Part shown: in pieces, positions 10,782 through 20,932 of the stretch
Layout: each line of letters begins with the position of its first letter
Numbering within the stretch: position 1 is the first letter of the stretch
Origin: Amoebophrya sp. AT5.2
Taxonomy: Eukaryota > Sar > Dinophyceae > Syndiniales > Amoebophryaceae
Assembly: GCA_005223375.1 (NCBI GenBank)
Contig: RXOD01003815.1
Span: forward strand, 1 to 57,068
Direction of reading: 5' to 3'
Length of the DNA stretch: 57,068 bases
Position numbers and translations under genes: made by a program
The notes under the pieces: model-generated
Database searches by the model: none
Seen by the model: only the letters and a program-made list of their open reading frames with translations
Told to the model about the DNA's origin: nothing

Positions 10782-13700
10782 TCATTTTTTTCGCTTTTTG
10801 CTAGCCGGTTCCTCGGGTTCGGATGCATCAGGTTTCGCGCCGGCTCGTTTCATCGCTCCTTTCGTTGCTGTTTCCGCTTCCTTCTGTTTCCGCTCTTCCG
10901 CCAGCTGTATCTTCGCCTTTTGCAACGCCTCCCGCTTCGCCAGCTCCTCCGGCGTGTCCTTCAGCTCGAAGGTCGGATCCAGCTTTTTTTCGAACTCGCC
11001 CCAGTACCCGGTGCTGTGCTCATTCGTCGCCCGCCAGTCGTCCAAGTTCCTCGCCGACAGCTGGATCTTGATCGTTGTTTTTTTTCCTGGCCCGCCATGA
11101 TGAGGAAAACGCGGCTTCCCGGTGACAAAGAACTCGCTCACTCGCGCCTTCTCCGGGTCCGGCTGCGTCATTCTCATGGGCCACTTCTCGAAACCGACCT
11201 TCAGCAGCGCCTCGTCGCGGGTGAGCGCATTTTTCCCGCTCCGCAATTTCTCCACCTTGTCCACGTGTATGGCGGGACCAGCTATGGTAAGTAGCGAAAT
11301 TGTATTACTTACTCATTAAAGTGATCTCGTTCATCTTTTTTTTGGGGGGTGGCCGGGAGCTCTTCGGAATTCCCCTTGCTCGTTGTCCTGGGGCTGAGCA
11401 GAGTTTTGCGAAAGGGATACAAGAAACAAAAAAGCGACTATGTATCCGCGGTCGTACGATCTGCAGCCCACAGCTACAGCTGGCAATAGAAAGCCGCACT
11501 TGTTGAAGGCCCTCTCTCTTTTTTTTATGGTTCCCCGCCGTGGCTCTGGCTTGTTCCCACCTCTCTCCCAGTGGATCGTCGTCAGCGATAGGCCCACCTC
11601 CTCCTGTACTCCCCAGTGAATGGGGCATCTCTGGAAGTAGAAACCGCCCCAGGTGTATGAATCTTCAGACCGGGCATGAATCCTCGCCCGGGTATGAATC
11701 TTCAGACCGACTTAAAAATCGGCTCTCGTCATCGCCAAGTCGTGGGGAGGCGGAGGGGGACGGCGTCATAATAAATTAATTGCCTAGTAAGAAGTATTAC
11801 TTGCATTTACTTTTACATACCAGTTGCTCACTTAGCATTTGGTCCCTTCCAGCACCTAACGTTGACACGGCCGAACACGATCTCGAAGAAATCCACGACC
11901 GGCTGAATATCCTGGTCCTTCTTCAGCCACCACCAGTGCTTTCCCCACGTCCGAAACGGGAAGTAGCCCAACTCCCCGTACTTCTCGCCCACCTTCTTGC
12001 CGTTTGCGTCCCGCCCCTCCACCCAGGACATCGTGCGGCCCTCGAGAAGCCGCAAGAAGGCGCGCATGCTGCGCTTCATCTGCTCGCGCTCTTCCAACGC
12101 CGTGCGGAGCTTCTTGTTCTTGCCGGTAGTTTTCTCCTCTACAGATTCTCCGTCCTTCTCTTCAGCAGGAGCTTTCTTAATCGCGGCCTTCTTCATACCC
12201 TGGGAGGTTTTTCCGTTTCCGCCACCCTCCTCTGCTCCGTATCCACCGATCGCATTCCCGCCATCCTCCGCGACTACCGTGACCTTCGTCTGCTTCAGGT
12301 TCCCCTCCAGGAGCTGTGCGAGGCGAATGCTGTCCGAGAAGCCCTCGGACTCGACGACCCAGTCGTAGATGTGCAGCGGGTAGTTTCGCCGCTCGAGCTC
12401 CGACGGGCACGAGTTCACAACGTCCTTGCTCTCCTGCCAGCCGGCGGGGAGGAGCTTTCGGGTTTCTGCTTGGACGCGCTCGATGTCGTCCGTTGTGGCC
12501 TGCTGCCGGACGTAGTTCTTGCGACCGCGGTAGTTGCTCATCACGCCCTCGACCTTGAGGGCCTTCTGCCCGTAAAAATTAGTCGCCTGGCGGAAGTCGT
12601 CCATGGCGAGCCGCGCCTCGTGAAAATCCGGGCCCATGGAAAGAAAACCGAAGGTCACCTGTCGAGTGGCCGAGAAATTGAGATAAACATTTAAAAATTT
12701 TCATTTTATGCGGTGGATAAATATAGAAGTACTTCTATCTGTGTCCCTGTGGCAGCGCAGCCACAGAAAATGGTGATGGAAACAGAAAAAAATATTCGCT
12801 CGGGTCGGACACGGACAGTGCAGCGGAAGGTTCTGCTCACGCTCAGACAGACGCAAACAATAAACGGCGATAGCCATAAACATAAGTCTTGGTGTAAGTG
12901 TAGCTAGGTACCACTTTCTCCACGCTTGCTGGTACCGCTTTACTCGGCAGCGCGCATTTGTGCGGGTAGAACACGGCGACGTACCGGCAAAACTTTTCCG
13001 CCGCAGAACCCAAGTTGTTGCTGGCGTCGAGAAGCAACTGCGCGGTTTCTGGGTCCGGACAAAACTCCAAATCCTCCACGTCGCGGAGTTCCGCCGGCCG
13101 CAGCTTCGCGTTTTTCTTCCACGCCTCCGGGAAGACCGGGGTGGTGCAGTGCGGGAGGGTGCCGTCGAAGTCGGCGATGCGGTTCCGACAGTCAACTCGT
13201 TTGAAGGGTAGCGCGATGTTCGACAGGGAGCCACCCTCCGAGAGGTAGTCCATGTCCGCAACGATGATCTTGTTTTTCTGCAGCGCTTTCTTCGTAGTTG
13301 CGGCCTTCTTCATGTTGATGCCCTTGTTGCTCGAAGAGCTTGCTCCTCCAGGAGCCGAAGAAGACGAGCCCTCGTCCGAAGCCAGCTTCATGATCCGAAT
13401 CGCTTCAAGTGCGCGCGAGGACTTCTTGTTGCCCTTGCACTTGCTAGAAGAGGAAGAAGAAGAAGAAGAGGAGAACTCCACTGGTGCTGTCGCAAGTTCG
13501 GCGACCCTCTCTGCGCGCGCTCGGATGGCGGTTTTGCACGGCTGTGCGAAGGTGGGCACCCACTCAATAGCAATAGAGGGGTCCTCGATCTCCCAACCCT
13601 CCGCCATAACCCAGGTTTGCCTGCAGTGTTAGCGTTTAGCTGCCTTTCTTTGTGCGTCTTCTTCTAAATTCAAATTCTAAACGAAGATGAAGGACAAGCA

Positions 13701-14818
13701 GAAGCGCATTCAATTATGCTTTTCTCGCTCGGTCGCTGTTGTTCCGACCACCAAGAAAAGCTAACGTCAAATTAGAATCAAAATATAACAAATTCCATTT
13801 CCAACAACTACCCGCCGATGAATCCGTAGCCGAAGCAGAACAGCCTGCTCGGTCCCAAATTTCCTATGTCGCAATGCACTCGGGTGATTCCGCCCTTGTT
13901 GACGGTGCAAGAACTGTACCACCAATCCTTCTCGGACACCGTCATTTTCGCCCTCGTTTCTGCGGTTTCCATCAGGCCGTTGATGAGCAGTGAGAGTCGC
14001 CGCCCCGACTGCTTCTCGCCCATCGATTGGCCCAACTTGCCCACCGGACGGCAGCTCACTAGACCGACGTTGAGAAACTGCCGGAGCTTGGTGGGATCCA
14101 CGCCCTGCATCAGCTTGAGCTTTTTTGCGTTGTCCTCCCCCTCCTCCGCTTCGTCTGCGCTCTCGCTTTCCCCGTTGTAGCTCTTCTTCTGTTCCTCGTC
14201 CACCCCACCAGCCTTGCCCTTGCTCTTTGCTTTCCCGCCCTTCGCCTTCCCTCCCCCTGCTCCCGACCCCTCCGCAGCCGCTGCGCCCCCCACAGCCCCC
14301 TCGTACGCATCCTCCTGCGCGATCCCTAGCTGCTTCGCCCGCTCGCGCTCCTCCGCGGTGTCCAAAAACACGTTGTTCCGGGTCCAGTTGGACATGAAAT
14401 TCAGCTTCTTCGTCTCGTCGACCAACAGCTTCCACCGATCCGCCTCCCGCATGCCCTCCAGGGAAGAACAGAAATCGGCGAAGTGCTCCCGCTCCAGCGC
14501 ATCCAGCGCCTGCCGCAGTGGTGGCATCTTTCCGAAGGCCGCAGTTTTCTTCTTCGTGAGCGCGCCGGGGCGGTCCTCGGTGCGACCCACGTTGCCGGCG
14601 GCGGCAAGCTCGACGACCTTGCTGCCGGCCGGAGCTTTCTGGTTGTCGCCAGAGTTGGAGTCGAATATTTCCGCCTTCATTGACTTCATCTTGGTCTTGG
14701 TGGTCGCGGAGCCGCTCGCTTCCTCTGCCGCGCCTTTTCGTTTCTTTACGCCGGATGCCGCCCCAAGCAGCTCCTCGTCAACATTCAGCTTTTTAGATTT
14801 AGCAGTTGTCGCGGGCAT
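10782..14818 (-). CDS. Large basic protein of unknown function, split by an introner
   Basis: I do not recognise this protein. Four exons join in frame into 1000 residues: 13812-14818, 12912-13620, 11853-12658 and 10782-11262. The first two introns are GTAGTT..GCAG and GTACCT..ACAG, and the third is an introner. The N-terminus (MPATTAKSKKLN) and the Lys/Ala/Ser-rich linkers resemble nuclear proteins, and the C-terminus ends in a basic helix and SKKRKK, a possible nuclear signal. Conserved-looking blocks include NVGLVSCRPVGKLGQSMG, a Trp-rich RTWGKHWWWLKKDQ segment and DWRATNEHSTGYWGEFEKK. The Trp-rich part is vaguely like WGR-type nucleic-acid modules, but I would not assign it. The third junction is less certain than the others because the target duplication there is poorly conserved. 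Confidence 0.6.
11268..11852 (+). mobile_element. Introner 1 (585 bp) in the large basic protein gene
   Basis: The left terminus reads TATGGCGGGACCAGCTATGG and includes GGTAAGTAG. The right terminus carries CACTTAGCATTTGGTCCCTT, its inverse with substitutions. The internal box TGGGGCATCTCTGGAAGTAG matches the box TGGGGCATCTCTGAAACCGC seen in other copies. The flanking 5-mers (ACGTG, CACCT) no longer match, suggesting an old insertion. Removing the element plus one 5-mer rejoins the frame (VNVR-WDKV). Internal direct repeats of GTATGAATCTTCAGACCG lie at about 11655-11710. Confidence 0.75.
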
Positions 14819-15476
14819 TTTCCAAGGAAAATAACGTCGTCGGAACAATCAATAGGAACGGAGTTCTTGAAGTTGTGAAAAAAATTGGAATACTGCTTCT
14901 AGTGCTGGCACTGCACTACAAGAATGGACTGAATCCTCCTCGTGGTCCTCCGAGTTTTGCGCTAAAATCAGGTTCAGCGAGCGACATTTCAGATAAAGAG
15001 AAGCACAAGCAGGTTCGACTTGAAGCTTCAGCAATACCTCCGTACGACAACACCACTTCAACCACTGGTGGAGTATTTCTCTCTTTTGTTTCCTCGGCCG
15101 TGGTCCGCACCTTGTTTTTCTCGGAAGAGCGCGAACTGAAACCGCTTGCGCTACTTCCGCTACGCATGTTGGGAAGACATCACAAGTCGCTCCTTGCCTT
15201 CGGGGAACATCAATTCTTTCGGTCAGACATGCAGATGGATGCAACGTCGGCGGCTAAAGACTACTTCCGGCTGCCGTAAATCATTTATCTTGCATGCAGC
15301 ACAACAACAACTGGAAGAGAAGTGCTGGAGCGTAGTACTCCATTTATTACAGTGGGTGCGAGCGCGGCGAGCGCGAGGGCGAGCACGTCTTTCAAGGTCG
15401 CCAAATAAATCCGAAGAATCAGCACCAAGCCGCTCCGGACTCGACTTTTCCAGCAAATGTTGATCACAACATCTCG
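14819..15476. other. Gap between genes, no supported gene
   Basis: Only overlapping short frames. It is probably the 5' region of the large basic protein gene and the 3' end of mL49. Confidence 0.45.
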
Positions 15477-17119
15477 TCAGAAGCCCAGGCTCACCAGCCA
15501 CTCCTTCAGTTTCCAGGAGTGCAGCCCCCGAATCTCGAAGCAGCCCACGCGGCCCCGCACTATGGTGGGACCAGGTTGGAAGGGGCTAATTGGTGAGTGA
15601 AGTTTGAATTTCGGGGGGGCTTGTCGGGGTCCCCTTTGGCGGTCCTAAGAAGAGGCCTGCAGTAGGTGTAGGAGCGCAGGCGCCCTCCATTCGTAGTTGA
15701 CAAGACCGCCTCTTCCTACTCCCTACATCAATCCGGCATCTTTGAAACCGCCCCAGATCATCCCTCCGCGCCGGGTAGACTTCAGGCAGCCTTCTTGACG
15801 CACTCGCCACCCAAGTGCAAGTGTGTGGGACCCATTACACGACAGCACTTAGACTTACCAGCAGTTGCCTACTCCCCACCTGGTCCCGACATACGCACCG
15901 GCGCTTCGCAAACGTGGATCAATTGTTTCATCAGTGCTCGGTGGTTTCCCTCGATGTTCTTTAGCACTGTGTACGCGTCGATTCCCCCTCGTTTGTATCT
16001 GTCGTAGACAGGCAGATTCGCGTATGCAGTCCTGTTCACGCGCCAATTTAGATGCTCCTTCGCCTTAAAATCTGGGTCGAGGGAGTTGGTGAGATGGAAG
16101 TTGTGGCGCTTCTCATCCTGGGAGAGGGTGAGGCGGTGGAAAAACTTCTGCACCAGCTCGGGATCGCGCTGGTAACCGGGCGGCATCTTCGGGCGGGTTG
16201 TCGTGCAGATCGCGCTCGTGGAGCTAGCATCCGGACCGGGAACCGCTGAAGATGGTGATGGTGATGGGGGTGATTTCGAAAATGCTGTTGCAGCTGACGA
16301 AGTGGTCCTCGTCCGCGTGCAAACGTCCTCCGCGTTGACGGACGGTGTTTTTGATGAGGCCGCTGCGGCTTGGTCCCCTCCGTTGCTTCTTGAGAGGACA
16401 ACGTCTTGCTGTTGGTCCGCGGCGCGAAGCGCTGCCTCGGCCTCCGCTTGTTTCCTCAGCAGCCACTTGCAGTTTTTCCTCGGCCGCGGCGGTGGTCTAT
16501 TGGGATCTAATACGCGTCGTGGTACTACGCTCGCGGTTGCTGGGGCTTCTTCTGGTAGTAAGGGTCCTCCTCCTCGTGGTGGTCGTCGTGCCGAAAGACC
16601 CGAAGATGAACAAGAAGTTGACGTCGTGGTCGCGCCAAAAGTGGCGATTTCAGCTCCGTGTGTTTGAGGTTGAGCTGGTGTTGTGGAGGGACCACTACGT
16701 AGCCATTCCGCATCATCATCGCCCCGCAACTTGCGCTCCTCCTCCCGCAACACGTCGGAGACCGTCTGCTCCGCTCTGCGCGACTCACCGTCTGATCTTC
16801 CGTCCAAAATCCCCGCCTTTAGCTCTGCCTGTCGCGTAAGGAATTCTGCTACTTCCTTCTTGGCGTCCTTGTTGTAGAGTTCCCTTGCCTTCTTGTCGAA
16901 GTAAGCGTTGTCCCGTTCGCGAATCTCCTCCAGGCTCGAGGCACCGAAGGTTACAGGAGCTTCCTCCTTCGCAAACACGGACTTCTCCTTCTCACCTCCG
17001 GCTTCACCTTTCACAAGCTTGCGCAGATCTCTGTCAGTGGCTTTCCCGAAGCGCTTGTTGCGCGGAGTGCGATTGTGCTTGGTGGCAACGAGAAGGCGGC
17101 GAGTAGAAAAACGAAGCAT
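15477..17119 (-). CDS. MRPL49: Mitochondrial large-subunit ribosomal protein mL49 (Img2 domain)
   Basis: Component of the mitochondrial ribosome large subunit. Exon 1 runs from 17119 to 15894 and exon 2 from 15555 to 15477, if the introner plus one target copy is removed. The product is 434 residues. The start MLRFSTRRLLVATKHNRTPR is Arg-rich and free of acidic residues, a typical mitochondrial presequence. The C-terminal 100 residues carry the Img2 fold: NLPVYDRYKRGG, TVLKNIEGNHRALMKQL and then, across the junction, RGRVGCFEIRGLHSWKLKEW ending WLVSLGF, which matches the usual KGY..KLK.WL..KGF end. About 300 residues between presequence and domain are low-complexity and far longer than in typical family members (about 160-200 in total), so this is a lineage-specific extension or spacer. 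The stop codon is TGA. Confidence 0.88.
15561..15893 (+). mobile_element. Introner 2 (333 bp) in mL49
   Basis: Termini are TATGGTGGGACCAGGTTGG on the left and CCCCACCTGGTCCCGACATA on the right, inverted repeats of each other. It is flanked by a perfect 5-nt direct repeat CGCAC (15556-15560 and 15894-15898). The internal motif TTGACGCACTCGCCACCCAA is shared with introner 4. It interrupts the conserved Img2 domain between CEAPV and RGRVGCF, and exact excision restores the domain without gap. A GTATGT..CATAG alternative is also in frame but adds one Leu. Confidence 0.93.
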
Positions 17120-18253
17120 GTTTTCTGGTCAGTGTATTTTTCTTCTCTGTCTGAGATTGATTAAAAGAACCGTAATTTTTTTGTAGTAGGAAGAACGAAC
17201 GTTGGTTACGTCGTACTGTAGTCATAGTCTTTAGATATAGACATAGATTTGCTATTGCTTCCGCTCTTCGAGACGGACACAGACGAGGGGTCGAGGATCC
17301 TCGCACCGTTTGAGTTTTTATTGATATTTATTTTTTCAAGTGCTAGCCGCGCAGCTGTTCGTTGTACATGGAGACGTGAAAAATCACGAGTTTCATGAGG
17401 GAAACGTGGTCAGCCGCATCACTTGTTTTTCAAGGACGACATTTGAAATTTTGATATCCACCACACGAGGATTACATCCATGCATAAGAACGACGAGTTC
17501 GCTGTCGCTCCCAGCCATGCACCGCCCCCGTTGATTATTTTGTTCGCTTCATTTTTCGTTTGTTTCTTTGTACTTTTACATCAACATCTATGAAATCTGG
17601 CGTGCACAAAGACAAAGCTCATCAGACTTTTCCTTCGGTCCCCGCCCCCGACGGTCCAGTTTGTGTCGCCGAGGACCTCCGCTCCGCGTTTCTTGGAAAA
17701 CGCACGGCGGACGGGGACAATCGATAGGCAAGCTAAAAAAAGATCAAGGGGTACTAGGGGGGTAGACGTGCTAGATCTTTACCTGTAAAGCTACACCACT
17801 TCTGTCAAAACAGGGATAATATTGGACTCGGTGTACCAGTACTTCGTAATGGTAGAGTTACTTAGGAATGAAACGGAAACATGATAAGGAGCATCTTGCT
17901 CGTCGGTATTGAAACATTCGCTTTTGCAGCAATAGTAGCAGCCTGCAGTTTCGAACTGCCTTTCGACCATTCATTGCAGCTGCGCAAATCGTATAGTAAT
18001 TTGGGATTTTTTGTTCGCTAGAATTGATTTACTGCTAGTAATTGTAGTTGATTGACTTACTGCTGGTAGTCATAGTCATTTTTGAAGGCGGGGCGGTCAG
18101 GGCGGTGAGTACCATTTCCATTGCCATATGATACATGTGGAGCCGAAGGAGCCGCGGATGCGGATGAAGCAGCGAAGTGTGAACCTCCTAAGTAGCTCCA
18201 CCTTCACCGCCCCCGTCTTCCCTTCTCCCACCCCACCCGCCGGCGTGCTCTAC
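17120..18253. other. Gap between genes, no supported gene
   Basis: About 1.1 kb with no supported frame. It probably holds the mL49 5' region and the 3' end or a further exon of the next gene, because a GTGAGTAG donor-like sequence overlaps that gene's stop. Confidence 0.45.
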
Positions 18254-19710
18254 TCACCTCCGCATGGGCGATCCCCCGGTTCCAAAGCCGGTACTCCCGC
18301 CCCGGAATGCTGGCGGATCTCGGTATTGCTGCCTTTCCAGCAGTTCCAGAATCCGCTCGTTTTGGCCCTGCAACGCGTCCACCTGGTCTTCCAGCTTCCG
18401 TATCCTGCGCCAGTCCGTGCCGCTTTCCGCCGCGTTCTTCGTCGATTTGGTCCCTTTCTCCCGCTCCGCGGTGTCCTTCTTCTTTGACTGGTCCATCCAA
18501 ATGACCAACGCGCCGCAGTTTCGATCGACTCTCTCGAACCTCTTGTCCATCTCAGAAAACCTCTGGTCGAGCCACTGGTTGCGGTCGCGCACGTAGTCAA
18601 ACAATTCGGACACCTTCATGTCGTTGCTCATGCCCACGTTCCCGCCCGTGTTGCGCTGCTGCAGCTGCATCATCTATAAAGGGGTTACTGCTAAGACGCC
18701 AGCTGCCCACGAAGTCCGACGTTGTATCTACCGGAAGATTTGAGCTATGCAGATTGAGCTATGCAGAAAACAAGAGAGAGAGAGAGAGAGAGCTATGCAG
18801 AAAACAAGGGGGGGGAGAAAGGACCGAAGACAGCCTGATCATTCCTTCTTCCTAGTGGCGGGTCTCGCCGACCGGCGCTGCGCGCCGGGCGCTCGGAGCC
18901 CGGAGGGGTTTCGCCACCTGCAAAAACCCTCCATCCGTCGGTTAGTGGTTCGGGTTCCCCGCACGCTTAGCAGCAACCCCCTCCCTATCATCTGCTTGGG
19001 GTCCATTATGAGGCCGCCCGGAGCGTTTGCAGTCTGCTGCGCCAGCTGCTGGGACTGTGATGTAGTTTTGTTTGGCTCGGCATTTGCTACTTTGAATGGT
19101 GTGTGATAAAGCGCAAAAGTTTCAATTCATAAAGATTAGCCAGAGTATCTTTATATGAAGCACCGACGCGACGTTGCCGTTGTTCTTTATATCGAGGTCA
19201 TGACGTTGACGAGGGGAAACCCCCGGCAACGCGCGATCGCGCGTCATGACCCTCAGACCCCCCTTCACTCCCCCTCCGTAACATCCCGCACGATAATGAG
19301 TGCGTCTCTTATTCATATACAGGTAGGTTAACACGTATACGATGTAACCCCGAATCCGATACCGAGACCCATCATGACCATAAGGAAATTAGTACTGCCA
19401 TCATCATCTGCCCGCCCTGTTGCTGATTCATCCCGGGATGCATCATCCCTGCCCCAGGCATGCCCGGACCCGCACCGGGCATCCCCGGCGCTCCCTGCAT
19501 CATTCCCCCTTGTTGGGCCATCATCGGGTTCATCGCCGCGTTCATCCGGGCGTTCCTCGTCAGCACCGTCTCCGCGTACACAAGTTCCATTTGCTCGGAG
19601 GTCCGCTTCGAGAACTGCAGAGATTTGGTGATCATCTTCATCGCCATGGTGAGCGTGACCCGTTTATGGAGGGGCCAGTTGGTGATATTGGTAACAACTA
19701 GCTTTCTCAT
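18254..19710 (-). CDS. Small Met/Gln-rich and coiled-coil protein, unknown function
   Basis: Not recognised. Two stretches are joined tentatively: 19396-19710 (105 codons, starting MRKLVVTNITNWPLH) and 18254-18673, through a GTACTA..TATAG intron of 722 bp, phase 0 on both sides. The first ends in a Gly/Met/Pro/Gln-rich low-complexity run (GMPGAGPGMPGAGMMHPGMN). The second starts MMQLQQRNTGGN and continues as charged amphipathic helix (VSELFDYVRDRNQWLDQRF and a second heptad stretch near RKLEDQVDALQGQNERILEL), so a coiled coil is likely. It could equally be two genes. The TGA at 18254 overlaps a good donor (GTGAGTAG), so a further 3' exon is possible. Confidence 0.4.
18743..18809. repeat. AGCTATGCAG direct repeats with an (AG)n run
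   Basis: The unit AGCTATGCAGA occurs three times, two of them followed by AAACAAG, around an uninterrupted AG dinucleotide run at 18773-18792. It lies in the presumed intron of the small coiled-coil gene. Confidence 0.8.
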
Positions 19711-20124
19711 TCTCAGTTTTTAATTTTATTAGCGGTCGTAAAACGAAATGTGGGCGTGGGGAGGGATCTTCCTTCGGGCTCCTCTTCCTTGCACTTTAAA
19801 TGTGTCAAGTGTTTCAAGGTCCCGACATACTGCCAATGCTCTCGGTGCACTGCGATTTTGAAATTTGATTTTGAACCTGACGCCAGCGCCGACCTGCTCG
19901 ACCTATGACTCGCCAACCGCACCAACATGGAGACCCAGACACCGTGTCGAAATGCGTACACAAAAGAAAAGGCACGGGGCTACACTTGCGCTGGGCTCAG
20001 GGATTACCATTGTTCGGATTCCTCCCTACGAGCGACTCTCGAACGCGCTCCCGCGAGCTGCCCGAGGCAGCACCCCCAGAGTACACTCGGTGCACCCACG
20101 CACTGCACTCGCGGCCACCCGGTT

Positions 20125-20249
20125 TGCGAGTGCATCGGGTGCATCGAGTGCATCGGGTGCAGCGAGAGCAGCGGGTGTGGGCTGCACTCGATGCACTCGA
20201 GGCCGCACCCGCTGCTCTCGCTGCACCCGATGCACCCGATGCACTCGCG
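20125..20249. repeat. Large near-perfect inverted repeat built of GTGCATCGGG decamers
   Basis: The left arm (20125-20180) begins GCGAGTGCATCGGGTGCATC and ends GCAGCGAGAGCAGCGGGTG. The right arm (20202-20249) is its reverse complement except that it lacks one decamer. The 21-nt centre CTGCACTCGATGCACTCGAG is itself near-palindromic. Together it could fold into a very stable hairpin or cruciform. Related decamers extend leftward to about 20090. Confidence 0.85.
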
Positions 20250-20559
20250 TCGCGAGTGCAGAACCGGGTAGAAACGGGTGTATATCAGGGGGTCACTTTT
20301 TCTCGCGGCTGGGTGCGTCGATCACTAGCGACGCAGCGACACACAAAAAACCCGACTCCACGCAGCTACTCCAACACGTAGCTCTGCGACCTGCATGACA
20401 GAAGACCACCACTGGCACAAAGCTGCGAGACGCACAACGCCCCGCCCTGGCCTAGATCCGGGCTCTCTGCTTCCGCGCGTACCTTCTTTGGTGAATTTTT
20501 TTGCTCCGTTTTCCAGTGCAGCGAGAGCACTGGGTGCATGTTGGAGCTTGAAACACATA

Positions 20560-20915
20560 AAATGTGCGAAGAAGAGGTCTGCAATGGGGGCGCAGGCGGC
20601 TCTTTTGCGCGGTTGGTAAGACTGGCACTTCGCCTGCACCCTCTAGCTAACAACCAATCGTCACCCTCAGCGCCCGCTTGTGCCCTACTTTCATCACCAC
20701 TCTAAGTCTAACCGCGGCTAGCTTTTCCTTACCACTTCCATCTGCTTCCCAGCGTCTGACCCCCCAACGACGACGCCACCCCCTACGCCCCACAATGGGG
20801 CATCTCTGAAGCTGTTGCCGGGACAATTCAGAACACCTTCACGGACTCGCCACCCAAGTTCGGACCCATCAGTTACCTAGTTCTAACTTCTTTGCCAGTT
20901 GCTCAACAATTACAA
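20560..20915 (+). mobile_element. Degenerate introner relic downstream of the channel gene
   Basis: It shares internal boxes with intact copies in the same order: CACAATGGGGCATCTCTGAA, then ACTCGCCACCCAAGTTCGGA, then CCAGTTGCTCA. It lacks the terminal CTGGTCCC...ATA inverted repeat and a target duplication. It ends 18 bp from the TAG of the channel gene (minus strand), so it probably lies in that gene's 3' untranslated or downstream region, where loss of splicing would be tolerated. Confidence 0.6.
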
Positions 20916-20932
20916 TCTGGCCTCGCTTGTTC

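Larger units (their letters stand above)
19711..20932. other. Gap between genes with inverted repeat and introner relic
   Basis: No supported coding region. It contains the long GTGCATCGGG inverted repeat (20125-20249) and, next to the channel stop codon, a decayed introner (about 20560-20915), both listed separately. Confidence 0.6.

Noticed and set aside
12180..12410. Minus-strand frame with ARAAKLPAAHLRLGRRVRGL
   Set aside because: Alternative frame of the large basic protein gene; Arg/Gly-rich composition only.
20090..20260. Possible CRISPR-like or tandem-repeat array
   Set aside because: Units are 10-mers without unique spacers and are arranged as an inverted repeat, and the context is eukaryotic.
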